This document shows, piece by piece, positions 1 through 12,358 of a stretch of DNA of 64,000 bases; within the stretch, counting starts at the first letter, position 1, and every line of letters starts with the position of its first letter. Location: NCBI RefSeq assembly GCF_001039355.2, contig NW_019775569.1, forward strand, positions 56,339 through 120,338, written 5' to 3'. Position numbers and translations under genes: made by a program. The stretch comes from Lingula anatina. Lineage: Eukaryota; Brachiopoda; Lingulata; Lingulida; Lingulidae. Under the pieces are notes generated by a model. That model ran no database searches. It saw only the letters and a list, made by a program, of their open reading frames with translations, and was not told the origin of the DNA.

Positions 1-172
1 AAAGCGTAGGCACTGTCACAATGTATATGTTTATGGGACCCAAGGGCAGGAGGGTCCAAACGTTAATGTATTAATATTATGTCCTTTGGCAGTGAGGACA
101 GACGTTCACTTGAATGTCATTTTCACAAACCACAGTTGGGACGTTTTCTTTTGACTTCTCCTTGGTGATTTT

Positions 173-343
173 TCACCGGGTTGTGCCATAAAAAAGCCAT
201 CTATCACCGACTAAAAAAAGCTCATGGCGACCATCCTCAGTCACCACCTTATAATCGCTTTCTATGATATCGTTCCCTTCCAGCACATCGTCCAAATAAT
301 TACCTGTGAAAAAAATCGTCAGCATACAGCGGCGCTTTGACAT
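173..343 (-). CDS. small 56-aa ORF or first exon, unknown
   Basis: An uninterrupted minus-strand ORF runs from an ATG at 343-341 to a TGA at 175-173. It begins MSKRRC and contains an acidic stretch followed by RHELFLVGDRWLFYG. I do not recognise a family. The sequence upstream of the ATG (roughly 345-480) is richer in CpG than the neighbourhood and holds a GC-box-like stretch, which looks like a promoter. After 13 codons the ORF reads CACAG followed by GTAATT, which would also make a good splice donor. The alternative is therefore a first coding exon of 40 bases whose gene continues to the left, outside the window. There is also a possible acceptor tract (TTTTTTTCACAG) at the same place. Existence as a gene is uncertain and function is unknown. 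Confidence 0.3.
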   Translation of the reverse strand: MSKRRCMLTIFFTGNYLDDVLEGNDIIESDYKVVTEDGRHELFLVGDRWLFYGTTR

Positions 344-1670
344 TACTGATCTCGAATTCTAACGCGAAATAACGCATATGAAATTTATCTCCAAGCTGAG
401 GAGAGCGACGCAGACGAAACCTTGAGACCGGAGGCCCCCCGTAGCTAGCTCCGCCCACCGTAACAGACATCGGACAATAGAAAGGCTTGCGTGTAATCTC
501 CTTCTGTTATAACTCCTTGGTGTGACCCATTAAATTTTATGATAAATATCTAGGTCAATGTAACTCTCTGATGACGGTTATCCAGGATATGGGCCAATGT
601 TGCACACTAACGATGGTTATTTGGTGCAGTATCCGAGTCAGCATGATCTGTTAATATGAAAATTTGTCATTAGACTTTACCGCTTAAGAATAAAAAAATA
701 TTAAAAAGCTATCTGATCATTTACCAGTAGGTCTTTGCTGTATACAAGTTAATATTTTCTCTTACTATATGGGTACATTCGTACATTGGCAGGTTTGCAA
801 TGTTCATCCAAGTTCATTTAAAATGTTGCTGTATTTAAATTATATATCAAATATGGTATGTTCTAAGTATATTTTAGGTAAATCAAATGCTGAACATGGT
901 AGTTGCTTACATATGTTTATAAATGTTTTTAAGTGTTAATAACAGCATTTGCATGTACATGTAGCTAGAAGTATAAGTACTGATACAGTAAACATGTGTC
1001 AGTAAATATAAATTGACCTTGCCCCTTTGATTTAAATGTACTCACTATTGATAGCTTTGTCATAATTTAGTTAACAATAATTATCCAAGGGTGATAATTT
1101 ATCATTTTGTTTATTCTTATTTATTCGATGCAGCATTTATACAGTATTTCAACGCCAAAAGTACAGCCTTTTGATGGACAAATACAGTACATGTAGCATT
1201 AGAAAAAATTAACAATGTGAAATGCATTATGGTATTGGTAAACAATAACATTGGTATTTCTGATGCCAATGCTATCACACCAGACAAAATGTATATGTCG
1301 CACTGTGAACTACCCACAATGCCTGCACATTGTACTCGTATGTCTAACATTCATGAGAATTAAAACTAAGTGGCAGTAAAACAATCATAAATTATAACAT
1401 AACTAGTGCATATAAAATACAATCATTCATCAAATAACAGTGGTCACACTCAAGCCGGAAAGTGTCTACATAAAACTTAAATACTAACAAAAAATATAAG
1501 GTGAAGGATACTGGCAGTATAGCAATACTTGTAGAATACAGAGTGCTTTGTACATACTTCAATTGTTTTTCGTTTGTAATCTTTGGCAGTTGTTCCATAC
1601 AAAGAACCAATAAAGGAATAATAATCTACCCTGAACTGCATGTACTTGTACCCCATATACTTACATAATA
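344..1670. other. AT-rich intergenic sequence, nothing recognised
   Basis: Apart from the CpG-richer first 140 bases next to the small ORF, I see only AT-rich sequence with short ORFs that have no splice, codon or family support. Confidence 0.5.
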
Positions 1671-1671
1671 T

Positions 1672-1763
1672 TGACCTTGACCTATTTATGCACACTGACC
1701 TTAACTTGACCTATTTGTGCATTCACTGGCTTAACCTTGACCTACATGGCCTGTCCTTGACCT
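1672..1763. repeat. degenerate ~30-bp tandem repeat with six TGACCT half-sites
   Basis: TGACCT occurs at 1672, 1678, 1696, 1707, 1738 and 1758. The first two abut. The units around them share the pattern TTGACCTATTTrTGCA..CTTAAC, so this is a short degraded minisatellite. TGACCT is the reverse complement of the nuclear-receptor half-site AGGTCA, and 1672-1680 (TGACCTTGA) is the reverse of the extended ERR/SF-1-type site TCAAGGTCA. Function is not implied by sequence alone. Confidence 0.6.
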
Positions 1764-2809
1764 AATCCTGGTCATTTTTCTAACTACAAATAAACATGGG
1801 GACATTTTGCTGTTTGGCTGCTAAACTGAATACACAATTCAAAACAAATCAAATGAAAACAAACGGGTGAAAACAAAACTGAAACATTTAAACTGGGTTC
1901 AGATATGAAAAACTACCAGAAAAAAAATTGTAATGAAGTTAAAAAATTGTGTGGCAAAGCTAACATTAGCACAAGGAGTTTAAGATTTATTTTTCTTTTC
2001 CTTATTATTTTTTATTTTTTTTTTTTAGGTTATCATTTTGACTAATAAATAAAATTTGCACTGGGAAGACATTCATGCTCTGTAACACAGCTCTTATACA
2101 TGTACATGTAACAGTAGGGCACATTTATGTATATATCTGCACAAATATACATGTTTTTGTAGTTAGTCTTATCGACTTAAAATTCACTTTCCAATTGGCA
2201 AAATCAAACTTGGTATTCTGCAACAATGGTTGTCTGTATACAGACCCACTCGATTTTATCTGTTGAAATTTTCTTAAAAATCTAATCCCTTCATTACCAT
2301 TATTTACTATAAAGGTTTTTTATTTTTTATCATTATTTTTTTAAATATTGTTAAACAATGAAGTGCATTCTAAAAATAAATTCAATCAAAACCCAAACTG
2401 AGCAATTCACTATTCACAGTTATAATTTGGAACGATTTTGCCTGTTGCAATCTTGGAAATCATTCCTGGACCAAAAGAATTCTTAATATTTGCGATCTTG
2501 GATCACATTGCAAAACAATTATCATAAATTTAACAGTCAGCAACCCTACTATCAATGTACTCCAAACATTATTTCCTATTCATTCAACTCCTATTGAAAC
2601 ATGTGCGATGATTTTACTGAATTTTGAAATAACTTTCCCTTATAACACATCCGTGATGTCTTGGACCAATCAATTGACTTAGTTTCATCTTTTTCCGCCT
2701 ACTTCAGAAAAACTATGCATCAAATTCAACCTTCATTCTTTCTTGTTATAATTTTGACCTTCCCTTGTTTCTTCGAGCAATTTTCTCCAATCACATGCCC
2801 TAAGACCTC

Positions 2810-5800
2810 TCAGTGCGGAACTAGCAATCTCAACCCAGCAAAGAGGGCAGCACTGATGCCACCGCTAACTGGCAGTGTCACAATCCATGCCAGAAAAATG
2901 TTACGGAAAAGTTTCCAGTCCACGTTCGCTCTTGATCGGAACCTCCCGACACTTACGATGGATCCCACTTTACAATGGGTGGTGCTGACAGGAATGCCGA
3001 TATTGGATGCAACGAGGACAGTGAGGGCTGAGCCAATCTCAATACAAAAACCACTGAAATAAAAAAGGAGGCAATCTTACCCATCACATTATGTGTACAA
3101 GGTGCTAACTCCCAGTCAATGGAAAATTTAAATTACCAATTTTATTTTTTTTATACGTAATGTCTTTATTATTTATTATTTAGTAATATTTGCAAGCAGC
3201 ACAGACAAGCTTAGCAGATCTGCACATGTATTCAGGTAGGCACTGCATTTAATCTTTTAACATTTTGCAAACAGATGCCATTTCTGGCAAAGTTTCTACA
3301 AGGTCTGGACTTAAGTTTTTTTACCACCACAAATTGAAATACACTGTACTGCACCAATGCACAATTTCTGACATGAAATCATTAATCTACGCACAAGCTT
3401 TTGCTGAAATTATCTTAATTCACTTATTAGTTAGTTTATTTAAAAACTTTCTAAATTTTTTAATTAAAGGGCATTATCCCACCTCTTTCTATCTATGACA
3501 CACACACACACACGCACGCATGCTGACACACACATCCCCGCTCTGACACACTCATGGTCTTGGCACCCATCAATCATTACCTTGAGGGCGTGATCTTGGT
3601 AAGGTCCTCCCCCATAGTCTTAATGACACGCCTCCCCCAGACAAACAGGCCAATAGAAATGCCTACTCCACCATAAAGGAGGATCCAGATGGGCGTGGCA
3701 GACTTCTGCTGGGCACTCCCTTCCAGACCAATGATCCACAGAGCAACCAGGGGACCTATTGCATTGCTGTAATAAATTCAATTTAATTCAATGTATTTCT
3801 GTACTAGTACATAAATAATCATGACCTTGTACAATATAATATAATATAATAAATGCAATACAATTGGTGCAATACCATTTTCTAATTGGTAATTGGATGG
3901 CCAGTTTGTGAATGAACAAGTATCTGTTATAATTAAGGGGTGGTAAAAAAAGTGTGGTTATGACTAGATCTTTTAGTGGGCAAACATGATTACTCTAAAC
4001 TTTCAGAAACTTTATTATCACAAAAAAATTTATTGTCACAAAACAAAGAATGTTTTTATGACCCCCATTGCCATAGACACCACTAGTCAAAGTAGTCTTA
4101 AAGTTACTACAATTTATATGGAGTGGTAGCAACAAAACTGAAAAGCAGGCTACCCCATAGTTCTGTTCTATACGGTAAAAGCACCCCAATAGGCCCCATT
4201 CCTATAGACAAGATCAGTCTGTGTAGATCCATCCAACTACGCGAGCACTCAAACTGGGATGTGATGTTTCGACCTATCATCAGAAGGCCTCATTTATTTT
4301 TTCCATTGTAATACAAGAGACAAATCCTTTTCACTACATGTCCATGTCAACCGACTATATTTCTTAAATTCACTAGCTTCAAAAGTTTATTTTAGTTTAT
4401 TTTTTTTTTTTTGGGGGGGGGAGGTCTACAAATGATGCCCAACTTCATGGAGTAATTACCATTAATAAATCATACCTGACATCATTACCACCGTGAGCAA
4501 AAGATCCAAAAATAGCGGTCAAAATTTGCAGCCATGAAAAGAGTTTTACAGATTCTGGACTGTCCTTTATAGACTCTCGTTCCTTCTTCTGGGCCTGAAG
4601 CAAAAAGACAAAAATCATAGCATCAGAGATAAAAGCGGGCCTTTAAAAAATATCCTAAAATTGCTACCACCGGATTTGAATATACAGATCTGAATTTGAA
4701 TTAAAATATAGAATTATGTCCAAGGAGAATATGTACAATAACGTGTTATTTTATTTCTTTTATAAGACTCAAGTTTTGGGGAAATTTCTGCAAAATGTAA
4801 CTCCTTATGATGTTATGATTTTAAAACCATCACTATGCAGAAATTTCCATTATGGTGAACTCTTAAAAATTTAGTATTTTTTTGATAATTTTGTCAGAAG
4901 ACAATTCTATGCCAAGGCAATTCTTTTCACTATGAAAATTTTGTCAAACTTGAAAATGAACCTCTTGATAGTTTTGAAAAATTTGTCAGACCATGTCAGG
5001 CTCACGCACTTTAAAATATTAATCAATTTTGAAGTGACAAAATTTTTCAAAGTATCTTTTTTTTTTTACTTAAACTCTTACCTCCAAGTCCTGACTGCTA
5101 GCAGGAGAATATTCCATGTTACTGCTGTCAGAGATATCTAGCTTTACAGTTCCATTTGTGACTAAAAGAAACCAAAAGTTAAAATCTTGACAAACAGATA
5201 CTTATTACATCACTTTTGTCCTTTTTTTACTATGTTTGTCATCTCCCACCAACTACTTTGGGCTTTTTAAGAAAAACAGCAAAAAATGATATTCAATAAC
5301 TCCTTTCTTAGTTCAATTCATTTTTAACCATTTTTCCCAAATCTTAATATGAGTAACATGATAACAGAAAATAAAACATTTTTTACAGCTAGCGAGGTGC
5401 AGCAAATGACCAACAATATTACACTGTATCAGTATCAATGCCAATGTGACCTATTTACACATACATACCTTTGGGTGGTGTGGTCTTCCCTGGTCCAAAC
5501 TCCTGGGTCAGTAATGTCTTGAAGGACTTCATTGATGGTGAGGGGGTAACGTCCTGAAGACGAAAAAAATAAAAAAATAAAAAGATGTCCTCACATTTCT
5601 TAGATAAACTACCCCTACATTCCAAGTGTGATGAAAGAAACCATGTTGTAAATTCATCACTGAAAACAGACAAGAGACAATGGGATAATTTACTCGGCAG
5701 ACAATTCCTGTTTATAATAACTTTTGTTATTGATTTATAAGCATTTCACTGAAAATCAATAAGGCAAAATATTACAGGCATCTTATATTGGATGGCAGAA

Positions 5801-6306
5801 TACCGAGAAGCCATGACAGACAGACAGATAGATAGATAGATAAGACTCCTAAAACTCATAAGTCTGGGTTTTGAAATGATAACTAATCCTCTGAATAAAT
5901 ACCTGGATAAAAATGTGAGTATGTTTATTATGCCATACCTGAACGCGCTTCACTGTGGGGACAAGTTTATCTTTTTCCTTCTCCTCGTCCTCTTTCACCA
6001 GGTGTGTCAGTAACTGGGCGCCACTCTTCACTGGAATAGTTCAATCGTTAAATTAATGAGATAGAAAGAAAGAAATAAGAATCAAAGAGAAATAGGAAGA
6101 GGAAGACAGAACAGTAACTACATTTGCTCTTTACTAAAATAAATATACTAAGTATTGGTTTTTACTTAAATAAGTATATTAATAATTGTCTTTTACCAAT
6201 TTTAAAGTAGATGTAACTCAATTGGAAAAAAACAATGCAGCAAAACTAACAAATGTACAAACATAAAATAGCAAAAAACTCAGATACTGCACAAACGGTT
6301 TTCTCT

Positions 6307-6349
<43 letters not shown>

Positions 6350-6876
6350 CAACTTTAGTGCAATATTACATAATGTTAAATAGCATACCCAGCACCACAA
6401 ATACAAATTTTGCAAACAAAATTCTTCTGAGCATATGGAACTGAGTAGAAAACTGTCTTTAGGTCCACTGTACTTCAAAATATGTTTATGAAAAGGGATT
6501 ATGGAAGAATTGAACAAGTATTGTGGGAGGTTGCAAACTCTGTGATTCAGGTATGACACTTCAAAATTCAAAAGTGTCATATCCCAATTTATTCATATTT
6601 GTTTGAAATTTGCAGTAATTTGAAAGCCAGATATTTTTTTAAAAGCCACTAGAAAAATAAGAGCATCATTCTTTATAATCTGAAATAAGCATTCTCAAAA
6701 ATCTGAAATAATATATATATATCTTGTTTGTTCCAGTAGTTATCTGTGCCAGACTGAATTTCTATTATTATAGTCAATTTTTGAACTCTTACCTGACCCG
6801 TTCTCAGTTGGTTTTTCGGGCATAATAATGGGATTTTCCATTGATTCTGTGTAAGACGGCCTTCTTGAACTGTCAG
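2810..6876 (-). CDS. SLC20A: SLC20A (PiT) sodium-dependent phosphate transporter, C-terminal half
   Basis: Eight coding exons in consistent phase, in transcript order: 6876-6793, 6030-5939, 5553-5469, 5161-5082, 4594-4476, 3766-3581 and 3053-2810 (stop TGA 2812-2810), with at least one further exon upstream that is not seen. All junctions use GT/AG and the phases match. The first four exons encode the hydrophilic, Ser/Lys/Glu-rich intracellular loop. Then come the second PiT repeat with [17 protein letters not shown], the [22 protein letters not shown] region, and [14 protein letters not shown] followed by [13 protein letters not shown]. The Glu in GFxIE and the Ser in VSTTHCK are residues known to matter in mammalian PiT proteins. 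The family is a plasma-membrane Na+/phosphate symporter. The N-terminal repeat (first GANDVANS signature) is missing: no matching exon was found anywhere between 6.9 kb and the end of the window. It is either behind a very long intron, lost, or misassembled. Confidence 0.9.
3498..3518. repeat. (CA)n microsatellite
   Basis: An almost pure CA run lies in the last intron of the phosphate transporter gene. It is followed by a second, interrupted CA tract to about 3534. Confidence 0.85.
6310..6349. repeat. poly-T tract of 40
   Basis: Uninterrupted T run inside an intron of the minus-strand phosphate transporter gene. On the coding strand it is a poly-A tract, so it may be the tail of an old retro-insertion. 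No flanking target duplication was recognised. Confidence 0.85.
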
Positions 6877-8703
6877 CTGAATAAATAAAATAAATAAATA
6901 AATAAATAAATCATTTTATACATCAATTCCAAAAATTCTTTTGCTTGTGATAAACATTTCATTTAAGTTAAGGTATACTATATGCATTCGAAAAATGCCC
7001 CCATGTCATTTTTATGTATAAATATCCTGCAAAGATATTTATCTTTCATAATTCTTAAATATTTAAATAAGGTATTGTGCTGAGCCATATAGCCATGTTC
7101 CCCCTATTATAAAACTGTTTCATTCAACTAGACTTCAACTGATATATTTTATGTCTAGAGGACAAAAAGGTTTGGTCTAAAAGTTGAGACCAGTTCTGAA
7201 TTCCCTGGCTTAGTTGACTAGGATTTCCAGAGTGCTGTTACACTGCTCCTGGTAGGGTAAGATGTACCCATGTGAGCACGTAACCTTGGTAATTAAGTTC
7301 TTAGCTAAGGAACCAGACTTGAGTTTTTTTGTGAAACCGGGGCCAGTTTTCAGGCTACAGCTATTTTGTGCAACTGGCTATAGGTCTGAAGTAAATGACC
7401 CTGCCAGCACCTTTCTAAAATTATCCTTATTCAATCAGAGACTAAAATGGACCTTTTAAAAAAATCAAGAAAATGCAAGTAGTGAACTTCACATGGGTGG
7501 TCGTAAAGGGGGAGGGATGGGAGGGGATTTCTCAACCATGAACGATTCTCTGACTGCAGACGTGACATCCATGTGAACGAGACAAAAATAAAACCCAGAC
7601 TAAATCAAGAAAAGACAGAACAAGCAGGGAATACATTACTACATGTACAGGTCACTTGACTCTGGAAGTAGAGAAACTTATTCAGCCAAAATACAAAAAA
7701 GTGGACTTATTTGGCCAAAGTAAGGAATTCACAAGAGCTGCATAAAGAATCAAGTTGCAGGAAATTCACCTGGTATCATTTCGACCAATTAATTTATTCT
7801 TTGTAGCAAGATTGACTGAGCATTAGGACCTGGCTTAAAGTTTAGATACATGGTTAATCAATGACATCCTATCCCAAGTTTTTTCACCAAATGGGATCTT
7901 CAAGAAAATAGCCATTTTTATTTATTTATTTATTATTTTTATTTTTTTAATTATTTATTTTTATATGTTTATTTATTTTATTTTTAATTTTTTTTTTTTT
8001 TTTTTTTTTTTTTTGCTCATGACTTGACCTGTCTCTGGACTTGGATTAAATGTCTCTGTGCACGCATTTGTAATAAAAATATTCATTCATGATTCTCAAT
8101 ATCTCAATTTCTCAATATTATTTACATTTATTTCAGGTGTTTTACTATTCTTAAGGTCTATTTTGGGAAAGATAAGCAGATATATATGCAGGATGTGTAG
8201 ACAGATAATACCTCCTTGTAACAAAAAAACATACAGTAAACATTTAAATGTCTAAATTTACTTGAAAACTCGAAAACATCACGACTTTAAAACTGTTTAA
8301 ATTCTAAACAAGGCTTTCAATGCAAATTCACTTTTCCCAGACAGGAAAGTAAAAACGAGACAATGAGACAGCCGAAGTCATGTGTAGTCTGGAAAATCCA
8401 GACATAATCGGGTCACTTATCTTACAGGTGAAAGACAGGTGTTTAGGGGTACAAAAGTTAAGGTCATGTGTCTGTTATTTCGGTGCAGTCAAGATTTTGG
8501 GAAACCAAAATAAACTAATCTGTTGCTATGAGCTTACAGTAATTGTGTAAAATTTCCAAACCCCTCAATTATTACATTATCTCACTCTTTCGAGGTTCAC
8601 CATTTTTCCCTCAAAATGTGCCTTCTAACTGACAAAAAACCCCAACCGATTTTTCATAACTTTAGAATTAGATTTTAAGTTTTTTTTTTAATATGAGCAC
8701 ATG
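6877..8703. other. non-coding stretch with (AAAT)n and T-rich low complexity
   Basis: 6881-6911 is an (AAAT)n run. 7918-8014 is ATTT-rich sequence ending in a long poly-T. No exon of the phosphate transporter, whose next exon should lie in this direction, could be found, and no plus-strand exon for the downstream cassette locus either. Confidence 0.5.
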
Positions 8704-9670
8704 CAGGGGCGTAACCAGACCTTTAAAAATTGTACGCACAGATTTTTTAAATACCCAGCATGTACAGCAAAATGTAGACTAACGCAACAGATGAAGGACA
8801 GCGTAATCACAGCATATGTACCACACATCGTAGCTTAATTTCCATTTATGATAAAATCATCATTTAAGTCAAAAATGTACTCGCGATTTAATAAAGTTTC
8901 AATATTTTTATTTACCCAGAACGGTATATTCATTTAAAAGGAGGCTAACTTCGCATCAGCGGACCCCCCTCCCCTCTTCGAATAATCCTGGATCCTCCTC
9001 TGAGTTGAACTTATATGCGGTTTCATCCAGCTTTCATGCGGGTGCATGGCTCCCAAAAACAACCAATTATATGACACAATAGAGCTCTGATACATCCTAA
9101 GTTTAATTATTTGTTTGTGAAAATTGCCCATGCCATCCTGTTAGTTTGGAGGGCTAAGCTGGATCAAGTCCGTGTGAAATTCTTTGAAGCTTTGCAGGAA
9201 AAATTCTTCCTTTGTTTCTGTAGCTCCTTATTAAACCTGGTGTCCAGATTTTATCTAGTGCCCCCAGGTCTACGGGAGCTGCTCTTTGAAAATAACACAC
9301 AGGTAGATTTTACCTGAGATAAATATCGTCAGCAATAGTGCTTTCGTTACTCTCATGACAACAGGAGAGTTGAAGGCCACTTAACCCTCCAATTAAGAGG
9401 TAAAGGATGTTCCAGTTAGATGGACGATTAAGATAGGACTTGTAAAGGTAACAGGCATTGTTTACCTCAGTTGAATAAAAGTATGCAAGACGGGGGGTCA
9501 GAACAATTGTGCGTATACAGATGATTTGTACATACAGGTGACTTTAATTTCGCAGAGGATTTTCGATATATATTCCGTGAAAAATACACTAAATTTATAT
9601 AAAATAATATCATGGTTGGCCGAAAAATTGTACGCACAGTGCATCCGTGCGTATGCCTAGTTACACCCAT
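8704..9670. mobile_element. MITE-like element with imperfect terminal inverted repeats, composite
   Basis: The left edge reads CAGGGGCGTAACCAGAC and, 30 bases in, AAATTGTACGCACAG. The right edge, read in reverse, starts CATGGGTGTAACTAGGCAT and also carries the GTACGCAC word. These look like imperfect terminal inverted repeats about 967 bases apart. There is no transposase ORF inside, so it would be non-autonomous. Within it, 8939-9004 belongs to a second repeat family (CTTCGCATC..CGGACCCCC..AATAATCCTGGATCC) that recurs at 61560-61632, so the element is nested or composite. Confidence 0.5.
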
Positions 9671-10290
9671 GACTAGTACATGGATACAAGCTAGATAGGA
9701 GGTGTAGCTGAACAGTTTGAAGGTGTATGGAATCCAGCTCTCATTTTATCATGAGGTGAAATGCAGAGGGTCTATTTCTTGCAAGCCTCTTTGAGACAAA
9801 GGTGTTAAAAAAAAAACTAAGCTGACATTTATTAACACAGTTGATAGGTTTAGTGTTGTCATAATATATAGTGACACAGTCTTTCTGTTTCACATCCAGT
9901 ATTAATAATTCTATTGCAGGTAGCAGAGGCATTTATTTGACTTCCTTTGTCTTAAGAAAGCAGCCATAGAGTGGAGAATATTTTGATATCTGAAGTCAGA
10001 AATGAGTAAATTGCTGTTTTTCAAATGATGAACAGTCGTGGCTTAGTAATGTTTTTAAATAATTTAAAACAGATTCATGAACATTTCTCCCTGAAAAATA
10101 TTTTTGATGACGCAACAAAAAATTCAGAAAATGATAATAAGTCCACAGCATAAGTGGATTTTTTTTTTCAATTATGTTTTGCAAAAGATGCAGTTGTTAT
10201 AAATGCATCAAGTCAAGTGATCTACCATGATAAGAAGATTAATAATATTGTGTAGACTAGTTACAGCACATTTATGTGTCTCTTCCGTAG

Positions 10291-10921
10291 GTGCCTGGTA
10301 GGAAACGAGTTGGTAAGGAACTACTAACAAATGCAGAGAGGGTTAAGAGGTATGGTATTACCATAGGGCTTGGGAAACACTGAGAATCATTCAGCTGTAT
10401 TGGAAAATAATTGAGAAACTGTTTCCACATATATATCTAGAGGCCTCTTTACAACAAATATTGCTTACTAGTTAATGTATGTGAAACATAAGCTAAAAAA
10501 TTCAGGATTTTTCCTTCGATTAGAAGTATTTCTTTGTCAGATTTTTCATAATTGGAATCTGCTTGTTACATTGTTACATTACATAACATTACATAGTGAC
10601 TTCTTTTTCTTTGTGGCACTCAAACTTTTAAGTGAAAATTACCTTCCTCTATATATATATTCCTTTTCTTTTTACTAAAGATTTAGAAATAAAATTAAAG
10701 GAGACTGTGAACTGTGGGAGTATTTCAAGAAGTATGACAGGTTGAGGAAGAGACTGGAAAGAAGTAACAGGACACCAGAAAAATCTGAAAAAGATCAATT
10801 GTTCGCTGCTAAGCAGCAGTACCAAAGAATGAAACTGAACCGCAGAAAGATGTTAGAAAACAAAACTGACAATGTTCAGATAAAAACAGAATCTAATTCT
10901 TTTGAAGAAGCAGACTGGTAA
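10291..10921 (+). CDS. cassette 1: basic-domain terminal exon pair
   Basis: Two exons, 10291-10349 and 10681-10921, join in frame (phase 2/1) and end in TAA. The acceptor before 10291 (TCTTCCGTAG) leaves the reading frame in phase 0 and no ATG precedes it, so this must be spliced from an upstream exon. The 99 residues begin VPGRKR and are strongly basic, with a central WEYFKKYDRLRKRLE, then SNRTPEKS and KQQYQRMKLNRRK, and an acidic tail. The layout and motif order match cassette 3 (14632-15069) closely: VPGR start, split exon, NRT linker and QYQR block. An AATAAA lies at 11362. The short basic domain could bind nucleic acid; I know no named family. The protein is inferred to be one C-terminal variant of a multi-isoform gene. 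Confidence 0.6.
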
Positions 10922-12358
10922 TGCTAATAACTATTAACAATTTGGTGCTACATATGAACTTCATAAATTTATTGGTCATAATACATATATATATTTATGT
11001 ATATCTGAGGACAAGGTGAATTTTTGCCATTCAGAAATGCCCACTTTTTGAGAATGAGTGATGTTACAATTAAAGGAACTATTTTGTAATATGCATTATA
11101 GGAAGCACAGCACAATCTTGGGACAGTTTTTGCTACTTACCCCCTCCTACCCAACCACCCACAGTATATGTATAGTGTGCTGCCACCTATGTGGCTGTTT
11201 ATACGTATGTATTGTCTGCTGCCTCCTGTATGGCAGTTACATGCTATAGTGTCTGTAGTTCATGTAAATGCAGTGACATACTTGGGAATGATGTTGTGTC
11301 TTTTTATGGCTGCTGTCAAAATTCAGTGTCATATATAGTCAATGGTATTGGATTACTGGATAATAAAATGTTGTATTCATTTTATGTAAAGATAAAGCAA
11401 AATATACATCTTCAATGAAAACATGTGGATCAACCTGAAGTTTTGTTGCCTTGCCTTATTTATATGTGCCAAGTGTCCTGAATTTACCGTGTCAGTCTGG
11501 CATTTGGATTGAGTGTCCACAATATTGTTGGAGTCCTATATTTCTGATAAAACATGTGAAGAAGATTTGTGAGATTAAATTTTCCACTAACACTCTATCA
11601 TCCCTTCAAGCTTCAGTGTAGATTTATACAATTTTACAGCCAACTCATTTCTTAGAAAGTGCCATGATTCAAAACTGTATATACGTAATAGAAATTTGGT
11701 TCTAAAGTAAAGAGTACTGCTTATGTACATTAATCATGGAGAACCTAGTGGTTGGTGATCAAAGCCAATGCATTTTGAAATTACAAGTTTGACTATCAAG
11801 AGGTACAGGTAAGTGTTTTCTTTTCTTCAGATAGAAAAATTGTTCAAGTGTTTAAAATGTAAAAAAGTAATAGTGTTTTAGGTGTGACAGTATGAAATTC
11901 TGCCAAGGAGGTTGTGTTTTTGGTTCCTTTTGTTAATATACATAGAAAAATAAGTTTTGAATCATTTACTTTGCAACTTCTGAGTGCATGTCTTTAAAGG
12001 CATTCAGAGGTCACATCTCCAAAACTATTTGTCATAGAAACAAATTTTCAGATATTTTGGAACCCTCACCAAAAAGCAGATCAGAGAGGTTCGGTAGTGA
12101 CCCATATATTTCAAATCTAAAATGGCATTTGCCTATATTTGCTTTCTGTTAGGTCTGCTGTTAGTCTGATAGCTCTTCACTGTTAGGTCTGTCTGTTATC
12201 AACATTTTGCCAAAAGTTTTGATCAGAGTTTGATAAAATTTTCAAAAACTGTCTATTGGTGACTAGGTACCTTGCCTTGGTATTGGTCCATAACTTGTTG
12301 AATGTCTTCATAGATTTTTATTTGATTTTTTGTTAAAGATAATTACTTCTTTCACCAG
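10922..12358. other. spacer between cassettes 1 and 2
   Basis: AT-rich sequence with no supported exon. It contains one exact copy of the dispersed AGGTGTGA motif at 11880-11887 within TTTTAGGTGTGACAG. Confidence 0.5.

Noticed and set aside
6218-6580. ORFs with Lys or Phe homopolymers on both strands
   Set aside because: They are translations of the 40-base poly-T tract at 6310-6349.
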